A DNA stretch of 64,000 nt from Colwellia sp. (GCA_013215655.1 JABSOX010000010.1:1-64000); one strand, 5' to 3'; positions 29,671 to 39,248 are shown, numbered from the stretch's first letter. The notes: a model not told the origin generated them from the letters alone. Numbers and translations: made by a program.

Positions 29671-29699
29671 AGTATAGGGGTTAAATAGTGTTCAATCAA
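29671..29699 (-). promoter_or_regulatory. Sigma-70 promoter of the polA-linked small RNA
   Basis: On the minus strand TTGATT (29694-29699) and TATACT (29671-29676) are separated by exactly 17 bases. The start is predicted near 29664. A TGTAA-N5-TTACA inverted repeat (29708-29722) sits just upstream of the -35 box and could be a regulator site. Confidence 0.7.
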
Positions 29700-29781
29700 G
29701 ATAAAAGTGTAATTAATTTACATTTTTGTTGTTTTGTTACTTAAATGTGACTGGTTCCTATCAGCTACTAAAAACAAAAAT

Positions 29782-29805
29782 GGCCCCTACAATTTTGTAG
29801 AGGCC
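29782..29805 (-). terminator. polA terminator
   Basis: GGCCCCTACAA (29782-29792) and TTGTAGAGGCC (29795-29805) form a stem, fully paired on the minus strand with one G-U. TTTTTGTTTTT follows. It lies 106 bases after the polA stop and separates polA from the small RNA promoter. Confidence 0.8.
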
Positions 29806-29910
29806 TAAACTTGAAGCACACCATAAAGGGATTAAAAAGGTGTATTAAATAAGAACAGTCATCGGTGAATAAAATTTCACTATGTTACTAATCAATGAGT
29901 TTAGCTGTAG

Positions 29911-32667
29911 TTAGTGAGCTTGCTCCCAGTTATCACCAATGCCAGCCTCGGCAATAAGTGGCACACTTAAAGTTACGGCATTGTTCATTAGTTCTACCAA
30001 TTTAGCCGTTGTTTCTTCGACAATATCTTGATGAATTTCAAAAACTAATTCATCGTGCACTTGCATGGTCATTTTAATACGAGGATCATTTTGTGCAAGA
30101 ATCCATGCATCTACCGCTAACATTGCCTTTTTAATAATATCAGCCGCGGTACCTTGCATCGGCGCATTAATCGCGGCACGTTCAGCGCCTTTTCTACGCA
30201 TCGCATTCTTAGCTTTTATATCTGGCAAATATAAACGGCGACCAAAGAGTGTTTCAACATAGCCCTGTTCTGAAGCTTGTTGACGAGTTTCTTCCATGTA
30301 TTGCATCACATTAGGATACCGTTCAAAATACTTATCCATATATTCTTGTGCGCGATGACGAGGCACATCTAATTGCTTGGCTAAGCCAAATGCTGACATC
30401 CCATAAATTAAACCAAAATTAACCGCTTTAGCACTACGACGTTGATCGCTTGTTACATCGCCTAAATCTACCGCAAATATTTCTGCTGCAGTTGCTCGAT
30501 GCACATCTCGACCTTCAGAAAAGGCTGAAACTAAACCGGGATCATCTGATAAATGCGCCATAATACGTAATTCAATTTGTGAATAATCTATTGCGACAAT
30601 TTTATGCTCGCTTGGGGCAATAAACGCTAAACGTATTTTTCGTCCTTCTTCACTGCGAATGGGAATGTTTTGTAAGTTTGGATCGGTTGAAGACAAACGT
30701 CCAGTAGCCGTAACCGCTTGATGATAAGAGGTATGCACACGATCACTTTGTGCAGCAACCATTAACGGTAACTTATCGGTATAAGTTGATTTCAGTTTGC
30801 TTAAACCACGATTTTCTAGAATAACTTTAGGCAATGGATAATCAAGTGCAAGCTCTTGTAGTACTTCTTCTGCTGTTGATGGTGCGCCTTTAGGCGTTTT
30901 CTTCAGCACTGGAATTTTTAAATCTTCAAACAATATTTTTTGTAATTGCTTCGGTGAAGCTAAATTAAAACTTTGTCCCGCCAAGTTATGCGCTTCAATT
31001 TCTAACTCTTGCAAACGCATACCAATTGAATGACTCTGTTCATTTAACAAATCACAATCAATCAATACCCCATGCTGCTCCATGCGTGCCAGCACGGGTA
31101 ACAGTGGCATTTCAAGGTCAGTAAATATTGATAATTGATCTGGATATTTTTCTAATTTTGAAAAAATCGCTTGGTGTAAACGCAAAGTAATGTCGGCATC
31201 TTCAGCGGCATAGTGCCCTGCTTTTTCCAACTCAATTTGATTAAAGGTTAATTGTTTCTTTCCTTTACCGGCAATATCTTCAAAATGAACCGTTTTATAA
31301 GCCAGATATTTTGTTGCTAACGCATCCATATTATGACGAGTGGCAACACTGTTTAAGCAGTACGATTCAATCATGGTATCAAATGTAATACCCTGCATTT
31401 CAATATCATAATGACTTAATACATTGGCGTCATATTTCAGGTTTTGTCCAACTTTAGCTTGCGCTTTATCTTCAAGTAATGGCTTTAATTGTGCCAATAC
31501 CCAATCACGATCCAGTTGCTCAGGCGCATCTTCATAATCATGAGCTACCGGTACATAAGCCGCTTTACCAATCTCAATACTAAACGACAAGCCGACTAAC
31601 TGAGCTTTCATATAATCAACACTGGTGGTTTCGGTATCAAAGGCAAACAGTTCGGCAGTCTTTAACTTTTCCAACCAAGTATTAAAATCATCTTTGGTTA
31701 AAACGATTTGATAGTCAGTTTCAATCTCTTCAGCACTCATTTCATCATCAACGGCTTCATCATCAGTAGCTGCTGCAACTTTGCTTGTGCTCGTTGTTGA
31801 CCCTTTTTGTAAATCAGCCAGTAAACGGCGTAATTCATATTTACCATAAAGTTCGGTTAACTGCTCAACATCAGGTTCACTAGGTTGTAATTGTTCAGCA
31901 CTCTGCTCAAGTTCAACATCCAATTTAATGGTAGCCAACTCATAAGAAAGTGGAAGAAAATCCAAAGCGTCACGTAAATGTTCGCCAATTTTACCTTTTA
32001 CGTTATCTGCATTAGCCATGACATTGTTCATGTTCTCATGCTCAAGCAGCCATTTAACCGCGGTTTTAGGGCCACATTTATTCACCCCTGGAATGTTATC
32101 TACTTTATCGCCCATTAACGCTAAATAATCGATGATTTGATCAGGACGAACACCAAATTTTTCAACAACGCCAGCTTCATCCATTTTAACATCGGTCATA
32201 GTATTAAATAGCGTGACATGCTTGTTAACCAACTGTGCCATATCTTTATCGCCAGTTGAGATCACGGTATCAATACCTGCTTTTGTCGCTTGATCCGCTA
32301 ATGTACCAATAACATCGTCAGCCTCAACCCCTTTAATAACCAATAACGGTAATCCCATCGCCGCCACAATTTGGTGCAGTGGTGCTATTTGCGTACGCAA
32401 ATCATCAGGCATCGGTGGACGATTGGCTTTATATTCTGGATACATATCATTTCTAAAGGTTTTTCCTTTAGCATCAAAAATCACCACAATATTGCCATTA
32501 GGATAGTCTTTTTTCAGACTATTCAGCATATTTAGTACACCCGTAATAGCTCCCGTAGGTTGACCATCTTTGGTGGATAATGCTTGTAAATAAGGTACAT
32601 GGTAAGCGCGAAATAAGTACGAAGAACCGTCTACTAAAATGAGCGGTGATAAAGCAGGATTTGACAT
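29911..32667 (-). CDS. polA: DNA polymerase I
   Basis: The 918-residue enzyme has all three domains. The 5' nuclease domain (1-290) carries LVDGSSYLFRAYH and GVEADDVIGTLA. The 3'-5' exonuclease (about 325-515) has an intact FAFDTETTS (DxE) motif, so proofreading should be active. The polymerase core shows TGRLSSTDPNLQNIP, DYSQIELRIMAHLSDD, RRSAKAVNFGLIYGMS and the C-terminal QVHDELVFE. It handles Okazaki fragment processing and repair synthesis. It is followed by a clear terminator and the candidate small RNA gene. Confidence 0.98.
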   Translation of the reverse strand: MSNPALSPLILVDGSSYLFRAYHVPYLQALSTKDGQPTGAITGVLNMLNSLKKDYPNGNIVVIFDAKGKTFRNDMYPEYKANRPPMPDDLRTQIAPLHQIVAAMGLPLLVIKGVEADDVIGTLADQATKAGIDTVISTGDKDMAQLVNKHVTLFNTMTDVKMDEAGVVEKFGVRPDQIIDYLALMGDKVDNIPGVNKCGPKTAVKWLLEHENMNNVMANADNVKGKIGEHLRDALDFLPLSYELATIKLDVELEQSAEQLQPSEPDVEQLTELYGKYELRRLLADLQKGSTTSTSKVAAATDDEAVDDEMSAEEIETDYQIVLTKDDFNTWLEKLKTAELFAFDTETTSVDYMKAQLVGLSFSIEIGKAAYVPVAHDYEDAPEQLDRDWVLAQLKPLLEDKAQAKVGQNLKYDANVLSHYDIEMQGITFDTMIESYCLNSVATRHNMDALATKYLAYKTVHFEDIAGKGKKQLTFNQIELEKAGHYAAEDADITLRLHQAIFSKLEKYPDQLSIFTDLEMPLLPVLARMEQHGVLIDCDLLNEQSHSIGMRLQELEIEAHNLAGQSFNLASPKQLQKILFEDLKIPVLKKTPKGAPSTAEEVLQELALDYPLPKVILENRGLSKLKSTYTDKLPLMVAAQSDRVHTSYHQAVTATGRLSSTDPNLQNIPIRSEEGRKIRLAFIAPSEHKIVAIDYSQIELRIMAHLSDDPGLVSAFSEGRDVHRATAAEIFAVDLGDVTSDQRRSAKAVNFGLIYGMSAFGLAKQLDVPRHRAQEYMDKYFERYPNVMQYMEETRQQASEQGYVETLFGRRLYLPDIKAKNAMRRKGAERAAINAPMQGTAADIIKKAMLAVDAWILAQNDPRIKMTMQVHDELVFEIHQDIVEETTAKLVELMNNAVTLSVPLIAEAGIGDNWEQAH

Positions 32668-32764
32668 AATTTTTGAACTGGCGAAAAAGTTTGGCTAAGA
32701 ATGCCATATTCAGCGGCTTGTCTCTAGTTAATAGCTAAAATTAGTCACAAATAGATTGTTAAAT

Positions 32765-32773
32765 TGTGGATAA
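32765..32773 (-). promoter_or_regulatory. Perfect DnaA box upstream of polA
   Basis: TGTGGATAA is the complement of the consensus box TTATCCACA. A second perfect copy lies at 32909-32917 in the same orientation, 144 bases away. Both lie in the polA upstream region, the second inside the short gene at 32862. Chance occurrence in AT-rich DNA is possible. Confidence 0.4.
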
Positions 32774-32861
32774 GTATGTTGAAAACCACGACGAAATGTC
32801 ATAAAGATCTGATGACCGATATGATGAGTTTATGTTAACTAAGTGTTTTTATTGAGGAATA

Positions 32862-33020
32862 ATGATGAATTCACTGTTCTTCACACGTTTTTTTATTTTT
32901 TTTATTAATGTGGATAAATTAATTGTTCTCATTATTTTAATCAGCGTATGGGAAGTGCTAATTACAATAAAGGAGCAAAGAGATTACCAGAAATTGCCCC
33001 CATTACCAGACAATTATTAA
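32862..33020 (+). CDS. Small single-helix membrane protein (52 residues), unknown
   Basis: This frame starts ATGATG with an excellent ribosome site (GAGGAAT about 6 bases upstream). It codes a basic N-terminus (NSLFFTRFFIFFINVDK), one membrane helix (LIVLIILISVWEVLI) and a charged, Pro-rich tail ending LPPLPDNY before TAA. The amphipathic layout is characteristic of real small membrane proteins. It lies divergent to polA, 195 bases from the polA start codon. No family is recognised. A second perfect DnaA box lies within its coding sequence. Confidence 0.55.
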   Translation: MMNSLFFTRFFIFFINVDKLIVLIILISVWEVLITIKEQRDYQKLPPLPDNY

Positions 33021-33127
33021 ACTATTTTTACAGTAAAATGACACATACAAATAACAAAAAAATATAAGCCATAAAGGGTGTGACTTGGCGGCGATTTATG
33101 AGTTTTTTTTATTGGTTAATTATTTAT

Positions 33128-33157
33128 GACAACGTTGTCGTTTGTACAAAAACGTTG
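33128..33157. promoter_or_regulatory. LacI-like palindrome plus half site
   Basis: GACAACGTTGTC (33128-33139) is a perfect 12-base palindrome with central CG, as in LacI-family operators. AACGTTG recurs at 33151-33157. It lies just past the end of the RND operon and before no plus-strand gene, so its target is unclear. Confidence 0.3.
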
Positions 33158-33229
33158 CCAAATTCTTCGATAAATAAAAATTTAAAACTCAATCAGTTCT
33201 TTAGTGAATTTATTGAGTTTAATTTTCCG

Positions 33230-36200
33230 TTACTTTTTCTCAGGGACCACAAATTTCAAATATAGGGTCGGTAAAATAAATAACGTGAGTAAAGTTGCTG
33301 TCACTAATCCACCAACCACAACCGTCGCTAAAGGCTTTTGAATTTCAGCACCGATACCTTGCGATAATAACATCGGAATTAAGCCCAAAGCTGAGGTGAT
33401 TGCTGTGATCAAAACGGGTCGTAAGCGTGAGCTCGCACCATAAAACACCGCATCTTTGCTCGTAAGCCCCGCTTTCAATTGTTGATTTATACTTTCAACC
33501 ATCACCACGCCGTTTAATACAGCGACACCAAACAAGGTGATGAATCCTACGGAGCTGGGCACTGAGAGATATTGCTCTGATAAATACAAAGCAAAAATTC
33601 CACCAATAACAGCAAGAGGTACATTTACCAAAATTAATAGTGTTTGTGTTATTGAATTAAAAGCAAAGTAAAGCAACAAGGCAATTAATAATAGCGATAA
33701 AGGGATCACCACTTTTAAGGTGTTTTGCGCCCTTTGTTGGTTTTCAAATTGACCACCAATAATCACTGAATAACCTGCAGGTAAATTTACATTTTCAGCA
33801 ATTGTTTGACGAATATCGGCAACAACGCTACCCATATCTCTATTTTGAACATTGGCTTGAATAACCACTCGGCGCTGTACATTATCACGGCGAATTTGTG
33901 GTGGACCGATGGCGATATTTATATCTGCAATATCGGCCAAACGTACCCATGCACCTGTTGACGATAATAGACGGATATTTTTAATGGCTTCGATGTTTTT
34001 GCGATAAGGTTGTGCAAATCGAACATTGATATCGTATCGTTCGTTGCCATTAATTATTTGCCCTGCATTTACACCACCTAAACCTTTTTGTACAACAGAC
34101 ATTACATCGGCAACGGCTAAACCATAACGAGACAATTGTTTACGTTTAGGTTTGATTATTAACTGAGCCTCACCTGCTATTTGTTCCATTGCGACATCTT
34201 TAGTACCGGCAACATCTTTAATAGCTTGTTCAATCTCTTTGCCCTTCAGTGCTAAAACATTAAGGTCCCTGCCAAAGAGTTTTATCGCTAACTGAGCTTT
34301 GACGCCAGATAATAATTCATCAACACGTGTAGAAATCGGTTGTGAAAAAGTAAAAAGTAGCCCCGGAAATAATGATAACTTTTCGGCCATTAGAGCTTGT
34401 AATGCTTGCCGATTATTTGCACTGGTCCAGTATTTTCTATCTTTAAGACCAACGTATATTTCGATATTACTAACCGGTTCTGGATCTCCGCCTAATTCCG
34501 GTCGACCAATGCGGCTGAGGGCATAATCAACTTCTGGAAAGGTTAATAGTAGTTGTTCTAATTTTGGCGCAACCATTAAAGCGGTGTTTAAGCTCGATGA
34601 AGGGGCCAATGTCACACGAATATTTAAAGTACCTTCTTCAAGTTCAGGTACAAATTCCGTACCTAACTTAGGTACAGTCCAAAAGGCGAGTAGCAGTAAT
34701 ATACTGGCCCCAGATAATAACCACTTCGGATTCAATAAAGACCACGTTAATAACCATTGATAGGCTTTTTCTAATGAATTAAACCAATGAATATTTTTAG
34801 TTTTATAACCACGACTAAACAAAAACACTGCCAATGCAGGTACAAAGAATAAAGCGACGATAAGGGCTGAAATGATCGCAATCATGATACTGGTTGCCAT
34901 TGGTTGGAATAGTTTAGCTTCCACGCCAGTAAAACTAAATAACGGCAAAAACACCACTAAAATGATCACTGTGGCAAAAAATACGGGTTTAGCAACTTGT
35001 TGAACGGCAGTGGTAATTAATTCGATATTGTTAACATTATCTTTAGTGTGGTTTGGACTATCTGGTTTTCGGTCTTTCAAGTGATTAATAATATTCTCAA
35101 CGATCACCACCGAACCATCAACGAGCATGCCGATAGCGATTGCCAATCCCCCTAATGACATTAAGTTGGCAGACATTCCTAACCATGCCATTATCGAAAG
35201 GGCAATACCTATTGAAATTGGTATTGAAATTAAGACTAATAATGCTGCACTTAAGTCCATTAAAAAAAGCATCAAGATAAAAATTATCAAAATAAAAGCA
35301 AATGCTAATGCGTTGATTACGGTATTAATTGCTTGCTCAATAAGGTCAGCTTGGTCATAAATGACTTCAAACGTTACCCCGTTAGGTAATGCTTGATTGA
35401 TCATTTGTTGGCGTTGTTTAATGCTATCGATTGTTGCTTTGGTATTCGCTCCTAATCTTTTTAGAACGATACCTGTGACTACTTCACCACTGGCAACGAG
35501 TTCTGCGGTGGCATTACGTTTGCTCATCGTTGCCGCGCCTTGCCTAATTTCACTACCAATAACAACATCAGCGACGTCACTTATTTTTACTACTGTTCCA
35601 GATAAGGTTTTGATTGGGATTTGTTTTATTTGGTTAATACCGTTTTCACCTGCATCTAACCAACCAACACCACGGATCACTAATTGTTCTTGACCACGTT
35701 CAAGATACCAACCACCCGCATTTTTATTATTATTTTGTAACGCATCAATAATCACTTGTTGATTAATTTGATAAGCCAATAACCTTGCGGGGTTGATGTT
35801 TACTTGGTATTGCTTTACGGCTCCGCCAAAAGATAAAACTTCAGTTACACCATCAATTGGCATCAGTAATAATTTTACTAGCCAGTCATTTAAACTTCGC
35901 AATTGAATAATATCCATATTTGCGTCCGGTTCCGCAGACAATAGATATTGGTATATTTGCCCCAAACCTGAAGTATTTGGACCAATTTTAGGTATGCCTG
36001 TTCCTTGTGGAATGATTTCCTTGGCACTTTGCAATCGTTCAAATACCAATTGTCGAGCAAAATAAATATCGGTTCCTTCTTTAAAAACGACCGTAATTCC
36101 GGACAAACCTGTTTTAGAAATTGAGCGTACTTGTACTACATCGGGTAGGGCATACATTAATGATTCAATAGGAAAGGTAATTAATTGCTCAACCTCTTCT

Positions 36201-36373
36201 GCCGCTAAACCTTGAGCTTCGGTATTAATTGAAACCTGCACATTAGTGACGTCAGGAAAGGCATCTAAATTTAACTTTGGGATCATAACGCCACTGGTGA
36301 CGACTAATATGATTAAGACCATAAGCATCATTAAGCGATGAGTTATGGCAATATTGATCAAACGATTCAACAT
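33230..36373 (-). CDS. Heavy-metal efflux RND transporter, inner-membrane pump (CusA/CzcA family)
   Basis: The 1047-residue protein has the RND plan: a first helix at residues 12-32, a large periplasmic domain, helices 2-6 (about 340-520), a second periplasmic domain, and helices to the C-terminus. The family signature in helix 4 reads AIAIGMLVDGSVVIVEN, with the proton-relay Asp and Glu. Other HME features are AEEVEQLITFPIE and SRIGRPELGGDPEP. The metal cannot be fixed from sequence, since neither the CzcA nor the CusA residue set is fully matched. It follows its adaptor by 11 bases. No outer-membrane factor is in the cluster. Confidence 0.92.
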   Translation of the reverse strand: MLNRLINIAITHRLMMLMVLIILVVTSGVMIPKLNLDAFPDVTNVQVSINTEAQGLAAEEVEQLITFPIESLMYALPDVVQVRSISKTGLSGITVVFKEGTDIYFARQLVFERLQSAKEIIPQGTGIPKIGPNTSGLGQIYQYLLSAEPDANMDIIQLRSLNDWLVKLLLMPIDGVTEVLSFGGAVKQYQVNINPARLLAYQINQQVIIDALQNNNKNAGGWYLERGQEQLVIRGVGWLDAGENGINQIKQIPIKTLSGTVVKISDVADVVIGSEIRQGAATMSKRNATAELVASGEVVTGIVLKRLGANTKATIDSIKQRQQMINQALPNGVTFEVIYDQADLIEQAINTVINALAFAFILIIFILMLFLMDLSAALLVLISIPISIGIALSIMAWLGMSANLMSLGGLAIAIGMLVDGSVVIVENIINHLKDRKPDSPNHTKDNVNNIELITTAVQQVAKPVFFATVIILVVFLPLFSFTGVEAKLFQPMATSIMIAIISALIVALFFVPALAVFLFSRGYKTKNIHWFNSLEKAYQWLLTWSLLNPKWLLSGASILLLLAFWTVPKLGTEFVPELEEGTLNIRVTLAPSSSLNTALMVAPKLEQLLLTFPEVDYALSRIGRPELGGDPEPVSNIEIYVGLKDRKYWTSANNRQALQALMAEKLSLFPGLLFTFSQPISTRVDELLSGVKAQLAIKLFGRDLNVLALKGKEIEQAIKDVAGTKDVAMEQIAGEAQLIIKPKRKQLSRYGLAVADVMSVVQKGLGGVNAGQIINGNERYDINVRFAQPYRKNIEAIKNIRLLSSTGAWVRLADIADINIAIGPPQIRRDNVQRRVVIQANVQNRDMGSVVADIRQTIAENVNLPAGYSVIIGGQFENQQRAQNTLKVVIPLSLLLIALLLYFAFNSITQTLLILVNVPLAVIGGIFALYLSEQYLSVPSSVGFITLFGVAVLNGVVMVESINQQLKAGLTSKDAVFYGASSRLRPVLITAITSALGLIPMLLSQGIGAEIQKPLATVVVGGLVTATLLTLFILPTLYLKFVVPEKK

Positions 36374-36384
36374 GATAAAACTCC

Positions 36385-37533
36385 TTAATGATTGTGAATA
36401 TCAAAGCCAGATTTAGCCGCTTGCGCAGCAATGAAAAAAGCACCTTCAATTACAACATTTTGCCCTTGCTTTAACCCCGTTACTTCTTGCCATTGCCTCA
36501 TCTTTAGATCATTTTCATTTTGTAAAGTAGCGCCAAACTCAACTTCTATTGCGGAAAAATTATTTTTGCTGGTTTCAATAAAAACCTGCCAATCACCATC
36601 ACTACTTCTGGAAAATGCCGATTGTGGTAGTGCGATCACAGGATTTGTCGTTTTTAAGAGGAACGCCACATCGACAAACATGCCGGGGTGCAATTGATGT
36701 TGATTATTATCAACAATCAAACGGACGACTCGTGTTCGTGTTTGCGCATCAATATTATGAGCTGCTTGAATAACGCTGGCGCGATAAAGTTTATTACCAA
36801 GAGAGAGTTGCGCAATGGTTCCTTTTTCTAAAACTGTACTTTCTGTTGCGGGTAATTTAGCTTCAACCCACAACTGACTTTCGTCGGCCAAAATTATTAT
36901 TGTATCGCCAGCGTTTATTCGTTGTCCCTGGTGAAAGTCATCGGACAATACTGAACCAGCACGTTGTGCAGTTAAGGTATATTCACCCAGTGCAGAACTA
37001 CTATCTTGTGTAATAACTGCGATGGCATTATTAGACAAACCATAGGCTTTGAGCTGGCTAGTGGCGGCGATAAATTCAGTTTCAGTCGCTAGTTTAACTT
37101 TTTGACTGATCACTTCAGACGTTAAAGCCTGCACTCGCTGCCATTCTGCATGGGCAATGCGATAACTTGCTTGTGCTTGAGCCACCTTTTCACTAAACAA
37201 GGAGACCAATGCTTGACCTGCTTTAACTTCATCACCTAATTTTACATGACGTTTTAAGATAATAGATTCAATACGCGGGGAAACATAATAGCTGGTATAG
37301 CCGTTGGTCATTATTTCTCCCGGAGCATATAGTGATATATTCATTGTTTTTTTTGTGATAGCAATAATTTTAATTTCAGCTAAATTAATTTGTGTATCAG
37401 ACAAGGTTATTTCTTGAGTGCTGGTAGTGTGTTCATCAGAGGTCTCTTGATGTTCCTCTGCCTGAGCTAAATTGCCCTGCAATGGCATGATTAGGGAAAA
37501 AATAGTAACTTGGAATAATTTTAAAGTGTTCAT
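36385..37533 (-). CDS. RND efflux periplasmic adaptor (membrane fusion protein)
   Basis: The 382-residue protein has a signal peptide (MNTLKLFQVTIFSLIMPLQG...AQA). A His/Glu-rich mature N-terminus is followed by the barrel-sandwich halves (SPRIESIILKRHVKLGDEVKAGQALVSL is the lipoyl-like half), a short helical hairpin (SEKVAQAQASYRIAHAEWQRV), a beta-barrel and the membrane-proximal domain. It links the pump to an outer-membrane channel, and may hand over metal as CusB does. The C-terminus ends FDIHNH. It is co-transcribed with the pump gene. Confidence 0.9.
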   Translation of the reverse strand: MNTLKLFQVTIFSLIMPLQGNLAQAEEHQETSDEHTTSTQEITLSDTQINLAEIKIIAITKKTMNISLYAPGEIMTNGYTSYYVSPRIESIILKRHVKLGDEVKAGQALVSLFSEKVAQAQASYRIAHAEWQRVQALTSEVISQKVKLATETEFIAATSQLKAYGLSNNAIAVITQDSSSALGEYTLTAQRAGSVLSDDFHQGQRINAGDTIIILADESQLWVEAKLPATESTVLEKGTIAQLSLGNKLYRASVIQAAHNIDAQTRTRVVRLIVDNNQHQLHPGMFVDVAFLLKTTNPVIALPQSAFSRSSDGDWQVFIETSKNNFSAIEVEFGATLQNENDLKMRQWQEVTGLKQGQNVVIEGAFFIAAQAAKSGFDIHNH

Positions 37534-37669
37534 AATTTACTCTTAGCCATAACAAACCATAGCGCTATGGGCTATGGATTGTTAAATGGCGATAATTTAA
37601 AATAAAAAACGGTTCAGTAAGCCATAAAACCATGATGGTAAAAGCTGCTGAAAATTTAATAAATATAAA

Positions 37670-38050
37670 TTATGAGTAGATAGGAGGGCGTAGATTTTCG
37701 CTTAAATGTGGCGATAAAAAAGCAAGTTGCCCTTGAGCAAACTTATCATTTTGTAGTGAGCTTAAAACTTGCGAACCTTCTTTTATAATAAAAACAACAC
37801 TACCATGATGACAATGCCCGTGATGACACTCTTGGTGGGTATTGCCGCTATCCTCTTCAAGTAATGAAGAGTGTATTGAATGTGAATCTTGCTTTGTGAG
37901 CTGGGCTGCTTCGTGAGGTTGATGACTCGAAACTTGCTGTGGATTAATTAACGTATGTTCACTTTCGATTTGATGACTGTCAGCGATCGCAAAAATTGAT
38001 TGCAGAACAATCATTAAAGCCAACAGATATGAAAACGACAACTTAGACAT
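37670..38050 (-). CDS. Secreted His-rich protein linked to the metal pump
   Basis: The 126-residue product has a signal peptide (MSKLSFSYLLALMIVLQSIFAIADS) and a mature region rich in His. The dense cluster HQECHHGHCHHGS near residue 75 combines Cys and His, a likely metal-binding site. The C-terminus ends NLRPPIYS. It lies 137 bases upstream of the adaptor gene on the same strand, consistent with a periplasmic metal buffer or chaperone for the RND pump. The family is not recognised. A function in copper, zinc or nickel handling is inference. Confidence 0.7.
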   Translation of the reverse strand: MSKLSFSYLLALMIVLQSIFAIADSHQIESEHTLINPQQVSSHQPHEAAQLTKQDSHSIHSSLLEEDSGNTHQECHHGHCHHGSVVFIIKEGSQVLSSLQNDKFAQGQLAFLSPHLSENLRPPIYS

Positions 38051-38096
38051 TTATTACCAAAACATTAATTAAACAAATAAACAAAGTGAAAAATAT

Positions 38097-38978
38097 TTAC
38101 CGTTTACTCTCATTAATAGATTGTATCGCGGCAGTCAATAATTGTTCCATAGTTTGATGCATATTACTAGGCAACCAGTATTTTATTGCTTGTTTCATGC
38201 GATCATTTTGATACAAAATGTGTAACGCTTTGTCTATTTCAATAACAACTTTTTTACCCCAAGTGTTTTTTGAGCAGCCAACATAACCAGTAACATGGCC
38301 GCTACTTTCATCTATAGGTAAGATAATGAATTCATTTTTCATCTGCAGCTTCTCAGCTGTGTATTTAAATTCTTCAACGTATCCCAGCACAATTTGTACG
38401 CGGTTTTTATCTAACAATTTTAATAAGCTGGAAGATACATCAACACCGGATTTGTAGAATATCTGTTTCTTATATTTAGGATTATTGATGACTTTATCTA
38501 GTTCAATATCATAGGAGCGACCTCTAGCGATACCTAATCCAAATTGGTATTTGTCTAACAATTCATTTAACGAAAAATTAATATTAGGATTGGTACTTTT
38601 TGATTGAATGTCTTCTAACTGATAATAACTATCTAATCTCATAAATACTTTTTGGGTAAAACTTAACGTTGAAAAGTGCTTAGAAAAGTACATGTTTTTT
38701 TTACGTTTAGCATTTTTGAATAATGATATAACACAATAATTATTTTTAGGATTTGAAACTTCAGCTATGATTCGACTGATAGGAAAGTGCTTCCATGAGA
38801 AGTGATGTTTGGGTAACTGACTATTGATGAGATTGACTAATTGTTGGTCTCTGCCTTCACCTTTATTTTTTCCATCAAGAATGTAATACGGTGGGAAATT
38901 ATTATAAAGCCAAGTGATTTCTGCAGAGATAGTAGAAGTAATGCTTAAAGTTAGGATGACAAATATCAATTTTCGCAT
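38097..38978 (-). CDS. Periplasmic solute-binding protein, SBP_bac_3-like
   Basis: The 293-residue product has a signal peptide (MRKLIFVILTLSITSTISA) and opens ITWLYNNFPPYYILDGKNKGEGRD, the pattern of family 3 binding-protein-like proteins of the TIGR02285 type. Later segments, including YCVISLFKNAKRKKNMYFS and GLGIARGRSYD, fit the two-lobe fold. No ABC permease or ATPase is nearby. It starts 46 bases before the His-rich gene and could share its transcript. It is divergent from the TonB-dependent receptor gene. The ligand is unknown. Confidence 0.78.
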   Translation of the reverse strand: MRKLIFVILTLSITSTISAEITWLYNNFPPYYILDGKNKGEGRDQQLVNLINSQLPKHHFSWKHFPISRIIAEVSNPKNNYCVISLFKNAKRKKNMYFSKHFSTLSFTQKVFMRLDSYYQLEDIQSKSTNPNINFSLNELLDKYQFGLGIARGRSYDIELDKVINNPKYKKQIFYKSGVDVSSSLLKLLDKNRVQIVLGYVEEFKYTAEKLQMKNEFIILPIDESSGHVTGYVGCSKNTWGKKVVIEIDKALHILYQNDRMKQAIKYWLPSNMHQTMEQLLTAAIQSINESKR

Positions 38979-39248
38979 TATTTATTCCAAAAGCTAATAA
39001 TGCTAAGTGGATTAAATAGTATGATCAAAATAGGGCGCTTGCATATTGCCAGGATGTAGTACCAATGCCATTTAATACTTAGTTTATTTATGGAGTATAA
39101 ATAAAGATTAGCTCATCATTGATTTTTTGCAGATATTTTTGAAATTTGTTCTAAAATATAAAAGATACAATGATTTAATGCAGTTGTATTGATTCGTTCA
39201 ATAATAACAGATTAATTAAACTGCATTTATTTTTGAGAGGGTAGATTA

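Noticed and set aside
33080-33265. 61-codon plus-strand frame at the end of the RND operon
   Set aside because: It has no clear ribosome site, overlaps the 3' end of the pump gene, and its composition is not protein-like.
33230-36373. Naming the pump CusA or CzcA specifically
   Set aside because: The helix 4 signature is intermediate and the metal-site residues cannot be assigned by eye.
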